From assembly GCA_017450545.1 (NCBI GenBank), contig JAFSTL010000091.1, positions 1 to 13,805 on the forward strand: DNA of 13,805 nucleotides, in the 5' to 3' direction. This DNA comes from Alphaproteobacteria bacterium. Lineage in GTDB: Bacteria; Pseudomonadota; Alphaproteobacteria; RUG11792. Below, piece after piece: positions 1 through 5,910 of this stretch (positions are counted from its first letter, which is position 1; every line of letters begins with the position of its first letter). Below the pieces are notes generated by a model that was given only the letters and a program-made list of their open reading frames with translations, was not told where the DNA came from and did not search any database. The position numbers and the translations under genes are program-made.

Positions 1-272
1 ATCAGCCAGGTGTTCCAGAGCAACAAAGATATACGGGCAACGTACCTAACGAGGCATTTGTTCCAGCGCGGAGGTATCAGCCGGGTGTTCCACAGCAACA
101 AAGACATACGGGCAACGTACCTAACGAGGCATTTGTTCCAGCGCGGAGGTATCAGCCAGGTGTTCCGCAGCAACAAAGATATGCTGGCGACGTAGCTAAC
201 GAGGCATTTGTTCCAGCGCGGAGGTATCAGCCAGGTGTTCCGCAGCAACAAAGATATACGGGCAACGTACCT
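1..272 (+). repeat. 75-bp tandem repeat, about 3.6 copies, coding
   Basis: Units begin at 1, 76, 151 and 226, and the last breaks off near 272. The last 30 or so bases of each full unit (from ctaacgaggcatttgttcca on) are identical, while the middle varies at a few positions (bases 8, 17-18, 30 and a cluster near 33-46 of the third unit). The period is a multiple of three, so all three forward frames stay largely open; only frame 3 continues as one reading frame into the downstream gene. The array may extend past the left edge. Confidence 0.97.
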
Positions 273-728
273 GCAGGAAGTGCTCAACGATTGGTACCAC
301 AAAATACAGCGGGGGTTCAATCGCAAAATCGCTCCCAGTATAATACTGATGAAAAACAACAATATAATATCGATGTCGTACTTAATGATTTGAATAACCG
401 ATCACAAAAGCAAATGACACACGAAGAAAATCTTGTTGAATTTGCGGTAAATGCGACATTAAAAGCAGTGCAAAAAATGAATAACTATGATGTTGACAAG
501 ACAAATGCCTCAATGAATTTAATCGGCGCTGGCAAGGATTTGCCTCAAAAGTTAAATGCAATTATGGACGTTATAAAGGAAAGGTTTAATTCAGATGTAT
601 ATACAAAAGCTATTCAAGAAATTGCTAATAGATATGTTCAGCGTAAAAATTTTGTTGATGAGTCTATGAAACATTTGTATGGTCAAAACGGCGATAAGTT
701 GCTTAACTGGTCTGACGAGAATGGATAA
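1..728 (+). CDS. P/Q-rich 25-residue repeat protein, C-terminal part (5' end off window)
   Basis: I do not recognise this protein. Frame 3 is open from the left edge to the TAA at 726-728, giving 241 visible residues with no in-frame ATG in the repeat array, so the true start lies upstream of the window; TTG at 291 would only trim the repeats off. The N-terminal part is three full 25-residue units and one partial one. Each starts QPGVPxQQRYTGNVP and ends NEAFVPARRY; variants are E/Q, Y/H, T/A, N/D and P/A. A Q/N-rich linker follows (VPQNTAGVQSQNRSQYN), then about 115 charged residues that look alpha-helical (EENLVEFAVNATLKAVQKM, QKLNAIMDVIKERF, AIQEIANRYVQRKNFVDES). The repeats lack order-forming hydrophobics and look disordered; that is inference. 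A surface, scaffold or effector role is possible but nothing proves it. The 3' end overlaps nuoB tail to tail by 26 bp. Confidence 0.85.
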   Translation, partial: QPGVPEQQRYTGNVPNEAFVPARRYQPGVPQQQRHTGNVPNEAFVPARRYQPGVPQQQRYAGDVANEAFVPARRYQPGVPQQQRYTGNVPAGSAQRLVPQNTAGVQSQNRSQYNTDEKQQYNIDVVLNDLNNRSQKQMTHEENLVEFAVNATLKAVQKMNNYDVDKTNASMNLIGAGKDLPQKLNAIMDVIKERFNSDVYTKAIQEIANRYVQRKNFVDESMKHLYGQNGDKLLNWSDENG

Positions 729-1179
729 CACGATCCTGTAAATCCAGGATTGATTGAGCTAATTTTTCCGGGGCAGGGGGGCAGCCCTGAACCATAGCAT
801 CTATATGGATATAGTCGCTCACATTTGAAACAATTGTTTCTGAGTCAGCGTACAAGCCTCCACAGATAGCGCAATTTCCCATCGCTATTGCGTATTTAGG
901 AAACAGCATCTGCTCGTATAGCGTCAATAGTTGCGGGAGCATTTTTTTTGTTACAGTGCCGGCAATTATCATAAGATCCGCTTGTTTCGGACTTGCTCTA
1001 AACAGACAACCGTAGCGATCCAGGTCAATTCGGCTTGCAGCGGCGTGCATCATTTCAATAGCGCAACATGAAAGCCCACATGATAGCGGCCACATTGATT
1101 TTCCGCTCGCCCAGCGTGCAACCGCATCGAGTTTACCCAAAAATATATCGCTAAAATTCACCTTATTCATTGTTTGCAT
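703..1179 (-). CDS. nuoB: NADH-quinone oxidoreductase subunit B (NuoB), divergent
   Basis: NuoB carries iron-sulfur cluster N2, the last electron carrier before ubiquinone in the peripheral arm of respiratory complex I. The four cluster cysteines are present: the tandem pair Cys38-Cys39 in CGLSCCAIEMMHAAASR, Cys103 in MGNCA and Cys133 in QGCPP. The core FRASPKQADLMIIAGTVTKKM (residues 60-80) is typical. At 158 residues it is at the short end, lacking some N-terminal residues. The region after Cys103 departs from the family: the usual NGGGYYHYSYSVVRG is replaced by ICGGLYADSETIVSN, and VDIYVPGCPPTAE by IDAMVQGCPPAPE. The ATG at 1179 is preceded by GGAG with a 5-base gap; the start overlaps the end of dnaQ by 17 bp. 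No other nuo gene is in the window. A group 4 hydrogenase small subunit is the alternative, but the tandem cysteines favour NuoB. Confidence 0.88.
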   Translation of the reverse strand: MQTMNKVNFSDIFLGKLDAVARWASGKSMWPLSCGLSCCAIEMMHAAASRIDLDRYGCLFRASPKQADLMIIAGTVTKKMLPQLLTLYEQMLFPKYAIAMGNCAICGGLYADSETIVSNVSDYIHIDAMVQGCPPAPEKLAQSILDLQDRVIHSRQTS

Positions 1180-1858
1180 ACTTGCTCCAAATCGGATTTT
1201 TCAGCTTTTTCAAAAAGTCAAGGTGTGCATTAAGCTCATCATTGCTTGGTGAAAAACTTCGCGGTTCTAATACCATCACCTGAACATCGGTCACTTCTGT
1301 GACTGAGGCAACATCACCAAATGTTTCTCCAAACAAATTTTTCTGCAGCTTTTCAACTGACATGTGGAGATAAACCTTTGCCAGCAGATCCGCATCTATC
1401 AGCGCGCCGTGCTTCGTTCGAGACGATGCGTCAACCGAAAATCGACGGCACAGCGCGTCCAGGGTCGCTGGAGAACCAGGAAACTTTTCTTTCGCCATAG
1501 CCAAAGTGTCGATAACATTTTTCGAATCAATCAATTTTTTCCCGGAACGTTGCAACTCAAAATTCAAAAATCCAACATCGAACGGCGCATTGTGAATGAC
1601 GAGCCTAGAATCAGCTATAAAATCCAAAAACTCATCTGAAATTTCTTCAAATTTTTTATAATCTTTCAAAAAATCATACGTTAATCCGCTAATCTCTGCC
1701 GCCTGTTTCGAAAGTTCTCTTTCTGGATTTACATATAAGTGTAACTCCTGTCCCGTAATTTGCTTATCGATTATTTCGACACAACCAATTTCAACAATTC
1801 TATCTCCTGTCGCGAAAGAAAGCCCAGTTGTTTCAGTATCCAGAGATATTTCACGCAT
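1163..1858 (-). CDS. dnaQ: DNA polymerase III epsilon subunit, 3'-5' proofreading exonuclease
   Basis: DnaQ removes misincorporated nucleotides during replication as part of the Pol III core, using a two-metal DEDDh exonuclease site. All motifs are visible in the 231-residue product: Exo I DTETTG (Asp7, Glu9), Exo II HNAPFDVGFLN (Asp94), and Exo III HGALIDADLLAKVY (His150, Asp155). The C-terminal segment VLEPRSFSPSNDELNAHLDF followed by LKKLKNPIW is the kind of tail alphaproteobacterial epsilon uses to contact the polymerase subunit (family knowledge). The length is normal. The ATG at 1858 overlaps the xerC stop in an 8-base ATGCGTGA, with GGGG seven bases upstream of the start, so translation is probably coupled. 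With PolA in this window lacking a proofreading site, this is the only DnaQ-type exonuclease seen here. Confidence 0.96.
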   Translation of the reverse strand: MREISLDTETTGLSFATGDRIVEIGCVEIIDKQITGQELHLYVNPERELSKQAAEISGLTYDFLKDYKKFEEISDEFLDFIADSRLVIHNAPFDVGFLNFELQRSGKKLIDSKNVIDTLAMAKEKFPGSPATLDALCRRFSVDASSRTKHGALIDADLLAKVYLHMSVEKLQKNLFGETFGDVASVTEVTDVQVMVLEPRSFSPSNDELNAHLDFLKKLKNPIWSKYANNE

Positions 1859-2786
1859 TATATTTCCCCATATTTATGTTATTTTGATTTGATAAAGGAT
1901 GGCATTTATCATAAACTTCAGAAATATATTTTTTTGCAACATCTGCATAAATTTGAGTTGAGGATATTGACGAATGTCCTAAAAGTTCTTGTATGCCACG
2001 CAAATCGCCGGTATTTTCCATTAAATGCGTTGCACAACTGTGCCGAAATGCGTGAGGAGTAACATTATCTGACAATCCCAGCAACCTTCTCGATTTTTTA
2101 ATCAACTTCTGGACAGCAGATGCAGTCAATCTTTCTCCACGGTTATTTATAAATAACGGCTCGAAATCATTAAATTTACAAGCATTTAAATAATCCAAAA
2201 TAAGTTTTTTAACGAGAGCGACAATTGGCACCATACGTATTTTCCCGCCTTTTCCAAGAACTGAGATGAATTCGCTCGAACTCAAGAATGTTTCTTTATT
2301 TAAATTCAACGCTTCGCTCACGCGTAATCCTGCGGAATATATTAACGCTAACAAAGCTTTGTCGCGTTTAACAAGCCAACTAGTTTGCTTTATATCAACT
2401 ATAGAGCCCATTATATCATTTATTTGAGTGATATTCAAGGGGCGAGGTAACGTTTTTTCTATTTTGGGAGATTTTATAGACAAAATTACACTACTTTCTA
2501 TTTGCCCTTCTTTTATCAAAAACTTCAGAAAACTTTTTACTGCCGACAATCCTCGAGATATAGTTTTCGAACTTTCGCCGGCATTTTTTCTGCTTAAAAA
2601 CCATGCTCTCATATCAACTTTATTAAGATTTTTAAAATCATCAATACGACATTGCATATTGTTGTATTTCTCCAAAAACAACATAAGTTGTTTTAAATCC
2701 GAAGCATATGAAACAACAGTATTTTCAGATAAATTGCAAGAATTTCTCAAATATCTTTGCCACGACTCTATAAATGAATTTAACAA
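1851..2786 (-). CDS. xerC: Tyrosine recombinase XerC
   Basis: XerC acts with XerD at the dif site to resolve chromosome dimers before division. The 311-residue product has an N-terminal SAM-like core-binding domain (residues 1-95, including DMRAWFLSRKNAG and SRGLSAVKSFLKFL) and a C-terminal catalytic domain with all catalytic residues: Arg155 (SAGLRVSEAL), Lys182 (GKGGK), His245 and Arg248 (PHAFRHS), His271 (LLGHSS) and the nucleophile Tyr280 (STQIYADV). The C-terminal EVYDKCHP matches the VYDxAHP ending of XerC rather than the XerD ending, so I call XerC. The start is TTG at 2786; an in-frame stop lies 10 bases upstream and no ATG precedes the conserved SWQRYL, so a TTG start is forced or nearly so, with only a weak GAG as ribosome site. 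It heads the xerC-dnaQ-nuoB operon. Confidence 0.95.
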   Translation of the reverse strand: MLNSFIESWQRYLRNSCNLSENTVVSYASDLKQLMLFLEKYNNMQCRIDDFKNLNKVDMRAWFLSRKNAGESSKTISRGLSAVKSFLKFLIKEGQIESSVILSIKSPKIEKTLPRPLNITQINDIMGSIVDIKQTSWLVKRDKALLALIYSAGLRVSEALNLNKETFLSSSEFISVLGKGGKIRMVPIVALVKKLILDYLNACKFNDFEPLFINNRGERLTASAVQKLIKKSRRLLGLSDNVTPHAFRHSCATHLMENTGDLRGIQELLGHSSISSTQIYADVAKKYISEVYDKCHPLSNQNNINMGKYNA

Positions 2787-2823
2787 AAAATTTGCTCAAA
2801 CAAAAACTCCACACTTCCTCAAA

Positions 2824-2851
2824 AGAATAGCACACCAGTAGCACACCACAA
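2824..2851 (-). promoter_or_regulatory. Candidate promoter for xerC-dnaQ-nuoB
   Basis: On the reverse strand TTGTGG (2851-2846) is followed after 16 bases by TATTCT (2829-2824), which has the TGC extension of an extended -10 element. Transcription would begin near 2817, about 30 bases before the TTG start of xerC. The -35 match is poor, so the extended -10 carries the call. Confidence 0.35.
2828..2849 (+). repeat. Tandem 10-bp direct repeat TAGCACACCA at 11-bp spacing
   Basis: TAGCACACCA occurs exactly at 2828-2837 and 2839-2848, one helical turn apart, in the gap between the divergent xerC and tdk genes. The second copy runs into a small inverted repeat CACA-AAAA-TGTG (2847-2858). On the reverse strand the repeat covers the spacer and -10 of the candidate xerC promoter. 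It could be an operator for a regulator that binds one face of the DNA, or a chance duplication. Confidence 0.7.
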
Positions 2852-2854
2852 AAA

Positions 2855-2863
2855 TGTGATAAA
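2855..2863 (+). promoter_or_regulatory. Candidate extended -10 promoter for tdk
   Basis: TGTGATAAA fits an extended -10 (TG, one base, GATAAA, four of six consensus matches). No recognisable -35 lies 17 bases upstream. The start of transcription would be near 2870, about 19 bases before the tdk start. Confidence 0.3.
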
Positions 2864-2888
2864 CTGCCACGCAGAGTCTAGGAAAGTT

Positions 2889-3476
2889 ATGCGCATGGCG
2901 AAGCTATATTTTTATTACTCAGCGATGAATGCTGGGAAAACGACAAAATTATTACAAAGCAGTTTTAATTATAAAGAACGTGGGATGGATACGATTTTAT
3001 ACACGTTTAAATTCGACAACAGATTCGGAAATGCCAAAATTGCTTCTCGTATTGGGTTGGCAGAGGAAGCGTATACATTTGATAATGCAACAGAATTTTT
3101 TGCTGATATAAAATCCAAAATTCATGCAAAAACAGCATGTGTTCTTATCGATGAAGCGCAATTTTTAACAAAAATGCAAGTTTTAGATTTGTGTAAAATT
3201 GTTGATACACTTGGTATTCCGGTTCTGACATACGGGCTGAGAACGGATTTTTTGGGCGAGCCATTCGAGGGAAGCATGTATTTGTTGCTGTGGGCAGACG
3301 AACTTGTTGAGGTCAAGACCATATGTCACTGTGGCAAAAAAGCAATTATGAATGCAAAATTCGATACCTCCAAAAGGGTAATACGCAGTGGAGATCAAAT
3401 AGACATAGGGGGAAATGAAAAATACATTGCCCTTTGTCGAAAACATTTTTTTTCGGGAGATATTGGCGAAGAATGA
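2889..3476 (+). CDS. tdk: Thymidine kinase
   Basis: Phosphorylates thymidine to dTMP with ATP, salvaging nucleoside for DNA synthesis; a useful function for a bacterium living on host nucleosides. The protein closely follows the type II (E. coli-like) enzyme: YFYYSAMNAGKTTKLLQSS carries the Walker A loop (GKT at 16-18), CVLIDEAQFL the Walker B with catalytic Glu89, GLRTDF at 116-121 the active-site strand, and the structural zinc ligands are Cys146, Cys148, Cys183 and His186 (CHCGKKA, CRKHF). Of two adjacent starts I prefer ATG at 2889 (195 residues), five bases after AGGA. The ATG at 2895 gives MAKLYFYYSAM, which aligns with the E. coli N-terminus, and cannot be excluded; the GTG at 2856 would add residues foreign to the family. 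It is divergent from xerC and followed 55 bp later by mlaD. Confidence 0.96.
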   Translation: MRMAKLYFYYSAMNAGKTTKLLQSSFNYKERGMDTILYTFKFDNRFGNAKIASRIGLAEEAYTFDNATEFFADIKSKIHAKTACVLIDEAQFLTKMQVLDLCKIVDTLGIPVLTYGLRTDFLGEPFEGSMYLLLWADELVEVKTICHCGKKAIMNAKFDTSKRVIRSGDQIDIGGNEKYIALCRKHFFSGDIGEE

Positions 3477-3491
3477 TTTTTGTGTTAGTAT
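3463..3491 (+). promoter_or_regulatory. Candidate promoter for mlaD
   Basis: TTGGCG (3463-3468), a 17-base spacer and TAGTAT (3486-3491) give four matches of six in each box. The -35 lies inside the last codons of tdk. Transcription would start near 3498, about 34 bases before the preferred mlaD ATG, giving mlaD its own promoter besides any readthrough from tdk. Confidence 0.35.
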
Positions 3492-3531
3492 AGTTACTGG
3501 GTTATAGTTGCATTCGTGGGATTTCGATAAA

Positions 3532-3984
3532 ATGAAGGGAAATGTGCTGGAATCAGTGATCGGTGCTGTTGTCCTTGTTATTGCGTCGTTGTTTGTGTAT
3601 TTTGCCTACGTTTCTGGTGGCGAAAAGATAAAAGAAGGCTATGTGTTGACTGCACGGTTCGATGACGTCAGTGGATTGGCACGAGGGGCTGATATAAAGT
3701 TGAATGGAATTAAAGTTGGTATAGTAAAATCTCTATCGCTAGACAAAAATTATCAAGCAAAAGTCGAGTTGCTGTTGAGAGACGGTGTTAGAATTCCAGT
3801 TGATAGCTCGGTTGCTATCTCAACAGATGGCATAATGGGAAATAAGTACATTGCAATATCTGCCGGATTTTCTGAAGAAAAGCTAAAAAGTAATGAAGAA
3901 ATCGAATTTACGCGATCCGCTGTCAATTTGGAAAAGTTAATAGATAAATTTGCGGTCGGGGGCGATAAAAAAGATGAAAAATAG
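3532..3984 (+). CDS. mlaD: Outer-membrane lipid asymmetry protein MlaD (MCE domain)
   Basis: MlaD is the inner-membrane-anchored, periplasmic substrate-binding subunit of the Mla ABC transporter, which moves phospholipids between the two membranes and keeps the outer leaflet asymmetric. The 150-residue product begins MKGNVLESVIGAVVLVIASL, a single N-terminal membrane segment (about residues 8-26), followed by the MCE domain (about 40-117: FDDVSGLARGADIKLNGIKV, then VDSSVAISTDGIMGNKYIAI). A charged tail ends GGDKKDEK. The length is typical for alphaproteobacteria. I chose ATG at 3532 because alphaproteobacterial MlaD starts right at the membrane helix; TTG at 3508 would add eight residues. The ribosome site is weak (GGGA, 11 bases away). 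MlaE and MlaF are not in the window. Confidence 0.92.
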   Translation: MKGNVLESVIGAVVLVIASLFVYFAYVSGGEKIKEGYVLTARFDDVSGLARGADIKLNGIKVGIVKSLSLDKNYQAKVELLLRDGVRIPVDSSVAISTDGIMGNKYIAISAGFSEEKLKSNEEIEFTRSAVNLEKLIDKFAVGGDKKDEK

Positions 3985-3994
3985 GCACATAAAA

Positions 3995-4025
3995 AGCCGT
4001 ATGCAAAAAGCCTTGCATAACGGCT
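3995..4025 (-). terminator. 12-bp hairpin with T-tract on the reverse strand
   Basis: AGCCGTATGCAA (3995-4006) pairs with TTGCATAACGGCT (4013-4025) with one bulged A at 4019. The T-tract (five T) lies on the reverse strand at 3995-3990, so as an intrinsic terminator it points leftward, where no reverse gene would use it. On the forward strand it follows mlaD by 10 bases but lacks a T-tract. It may end antisense transcription, or act as an RNA end-protecting or leader structure between mlaD and rpsB. Confidence 0.5.
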
Positions 4026-4160
4026 GAGGAAATGCTACCATGAAGGTAGCTCATGGCGGGGTGTCGTGGGTGAGTTTGAGGCGTGAGAGTTTTTCCGATG
4101 TCCTAAAAATTGGATTTTCACAACTCTTGAGCCATATTTTAATCGGAAAGGGAAAAAATA
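4026..4160 (+). promoter_or_regulatory. Structured rpsB leader region
   Basis: Non-coding leader upstream of rpsB. Two mutually exclusive hairpins share bases: GCTACC (4034-4039) with GGTAGC (4045-4050), or CCATGA (4038-4043) with TCATGG (4051-4056). Further on, GAGAGTT (4085-4091) pairs with AACTCTT (4122-4128), enclosing TCCGAT (4094-4099) with ATTGGA (4109-4114). Ribosomal protein S2 is known to repress its own rpsB-tsf mRNA in gammaproteobacteria; whether this leader does the same is inference. I could not place a convincing promoter here. Confidence 0.4.
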
Positions 4161-4925
4161 ATGTCAACGAATTTTACAATGAGAGAACTACTGGAAGCCG
4201 GCGTACATTACGGTCACGTCACGCGAAAGTGGAATCCTAAAATGGCTCCGTTCATATTCGGTGAACGTAATGGAATCCATATTTTGGATTTAGAGCAAAC
4301 TGTACCTATGCTGGAGAAAGCCCTAAATGTCATAACAGACGTGATATCAGATTACGGCAGGGTACTTTTTGTTGGGACAAAGATGCAAGCTGCAGACAAA
4401 GTTAAAGAGGCTGCAGAAAGATGCGGACAGTATTATGTCAATCACAGATGGTTAGGTGGAATGCTGACTAACTGGAAAACTGTCAATCAATCCATAAAGC
4501 GCCTAAAGGCTCTGGAAGAAAAAATTGCAAATCCGGTTGGCTTGACGAAAAAAGAAATTTTGCAGTTGCAACGTGAGAAAGAGAAACTCGATTTAGCCAT
4601 TGGTGGTATACGTGAGATGGGTGGTCTTCCTGACTTGGTCATAGTCATTGATACTATTCGGGAATCTATTGCGGTGAAAGAAGCTGTAAAGTTAGGTATT
4701 CCGGTCATAGCGATTGTCGATTCTAACTCTTCTCCTGATGAGATAACTTATCCAATTCCAGGAAATGACGATGCAACAAAGGCGATAGACTTGTATTGCA
4801 ATTTGTTCTCAAGCGCAGTTTTGGAAGGATTGCAGAAGGGAATGCAAAAGTCGGGAGTTGATCTTGGCGAAAGTGCAAATGTTCCTGATGAAGAGATAGA
4901 GAAAAGAAAAGCGGAAGATAAATAA
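4161..4925 (+). CDS. rpsB: 30S ribosomal protein S2
   Basis: S2 joins late in 30S assembly and is needed to recruit S1 for translation initiation. The 254-residue product matches the family end to end: LLEAGVHYGHVTRKWNPKM at 10-28, the signature VNHRWLGGMLTNW at 93-105, a helical hairpin at about 110-150, and the second signature around PDLVIVIDTIRESIAVKEA (157-175) with GIPVIAIVDSN (179-189). The ATG at 4161 has AGGGA seven bases upstream. It is followed 20 bp later by tsf, the universal bacterial pairing, so the two are one transcript. The acidic/basic C-terminal tail (EEIEKRKAEDK) is ordinary for alphaproteobacteria. Confidence 0.98.
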   Translation: MSTNFTMRELLEAGVHYGHVTRKWNPKMAPFIFGERNGIHILDLEQTVPMLEKALNVITDVISDYGRVLFVGTKMQAADKVKEAAERCGQYYVNHRWLGGMLTNWKTVNQSIKRLKALEEKIANPVGLTKKEILQLQREKEKLDLAIGGIREMGGLPDLVIVIDTIRESIAVKEAVKLGIPVIAIVDSNSSPDEITYPIPGNDDATKAIDLYCNLFSSAVLEGLQKGMQKSGVDLGESANVPDEEIEKRKAEDK

Positions 4926-4945
4926 TATTTTGTGGAGAATTGAAT

Positions 4946-5863
4946 ATGGAAATTACAGCACAATTAGTTAAGCAGCTTCGAGATAAGACTGGCGCCGGCA
5001 TGATGGATTGCAAGCGGGCATTGGTTGAAGCTGATGGAGATATGGTCTCAGCAGAGGAATATCTGCGCAAAAAAGGGTTAATGGATGCAAAAAAGAAATC
5101 GGCTCGCACGGCGGCTGATGGATTGGTTGCGATAGCTGTGTCTGAAGACAAGCAGACTGCATCAATAGTCGAGCTAAACTCAGAGACTGATTTTGTGGCA
5201 AGAAACGAAAAGTTTCAGGAGTTATCTTCAGAGTTGGCTAAGATAGCACTGAAAAATGAAAATGTCCTGGATGAAACCTGCAGCAGTGGCAAAAAGGCAA
5301 AAGAAGAAATAGATCAGCTAATCTCGTTGGTTGGCGAGAATATCACATTCCGCAGAGCCAAGAGGGTGACGGTGTCGCATGGCGTGATATCATCGTATAT
5401 GCACAGCGCAGTTCAACCGAATATGGGGAAAATCGGCGTCTTAGTAGCAATAGAGACCGAAGGCGAATGTTGCCCGTGCACGACGGAAGAATTCGGCAAA
5501 AAGCTAGCTATGCACATAGCTGCAGCTAACCCAACGTATTTTTGCTCGAAATGTGTTCCTCAAGAAGTTATTGACAAAGAGAAAGAAATTGCACTTGCTC
5601 AAGCAAAAGAAATTGGACAAAAAGAAGAGATAGCTCAGAAAATGGCAGAAGGCAGGGCGAAAAAATATATTGCAGAAAATGCCTTTATGGAGCAAATATT
5701 TGTTATGGATGGCAAAACAAAGATCAGTGATCTGATTGAAAAATTTAATAAAGACAATGGATTTAATATCAAAGTCACTGGATATACAAAGTTTGTTTTG
5801 GGAGAAGGTATCGAGAAACCGGTCACAAACTTCGCAGAAGAAGTTGCATCATTCACAAAATAA
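4946..5863 (+). CDS. tsf: Elongation factor Ts
   Basis: EF-Ts releases GDP from EF-Tu so it can be recharged with GTP. The 305-residue product shows the N-terminal UBA-like domain (VKQLRDKTGAGMMDCKRAL, residues 8-26), the signature ETDFVARNEKF (80-90) whose Asp82-Phe83 wedge into the EF-Tu nucleotide pocket, and two core subdomains ending in the C-terminal module. The start is ATG at 4946 with GGAG eight bases upstream; a TTG six bases earlier is in frame but sits too close to the GGAG. Odd feature: the second core subdomain carries CCPC (Cys175, 176, 178) and CSKC (Cys200, 203), where the E. coli protein has no such cysteines. This could bind metal, which is inference. It ends 47 bp from the convergent polA. 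Confidence 0.98.
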   Translation: MEITAQLVKQLRDKTGAGMMDCKRALVEADGDMVSAEEYLRKKGLMDAKKKSARTAADGLVAIAVSEDKQTASIVELNSETDFVARNEKFQELSSELAKIALKNENVLDETCSSGKKAKEEIDQLISLVGENITFRRAKRVTVSHGVISSYMHSAVQPNMGKIGVLVAIETEGECCPCTTEEFGKKLAMHIAAANPTYFCSKCVPQEVIDKEKEIALAQAKEIGQKEEIAQKMAEGRAKKYIAENAFMEQIFVMDGKTKISDLIEKFNKDNGFNIKVTGYTKFVLGEGIEKPVTNFAEEVASFTK

Positions 5864-5874
5864 AAGACAGCTCA

Positions 5875-5901
5875 CTCCACCACTCATTTCGGGTGGTGGA
5901 G
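5875..5901. terminator. Hairpin between convergent tsf and polA
   Basis: CTCCACCACTC (5875-5885) pairs with GGGTGGTGGAG (5891-5901): eleven pairs including one G-T, with a five-base loop. It fills most of the 47-bp gap between the two gene ends, which suggests a shared bidirectional terminator. Neither strand has an immediate T-tract: the forward strand has five T about 18 bases later, inside polA, and the reverse strand has TTTTATTTT about 8 bases later. Confidence 0.55.
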
Positions 5902-5910
5902 GTCAGGCAT

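Noticed and set aside
10..195. Forward open frame through the repeat array in frame 1
   Set aside because: It is a shadow created by a repeat period divisible by three. It ends at TAG 193, while frame 3 continues into the downstream coding region.
208..393. Second forward frame starting in the repeat
   Set aside because: Same artefact of the repeat; it overlaps the frame-3 protein for its whole length and its end has no coding character.
732..767. Hairpin GATCCTG/CAGGATT followed by TTTTT as terminator of the repeat-protein gene
   Set aside because: The stem is only six or seven pairs, the T-tract is about 10 bases away, and it lies within nuoB codons, so chance is likely.
2428..2841. 137-codon forward frame opposite xerC
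   Set aside because: It is antisense to a gene with all catalytic residues and has no recognisable domain or ribosome site.
4040..4240. 66-codon forward frame in the rpsB leader
   Set aside because: It runs into rpsB in another frame and consists of leader structure; it has no ribosome site or protein-like composition.
4723..5151. 142-codon reverse frame across the rpsB-tsf junction
   Set aside because: It is antisense to two conserved genes; its Ser/Leu/Phe-rich composition is that of a shadow frame.
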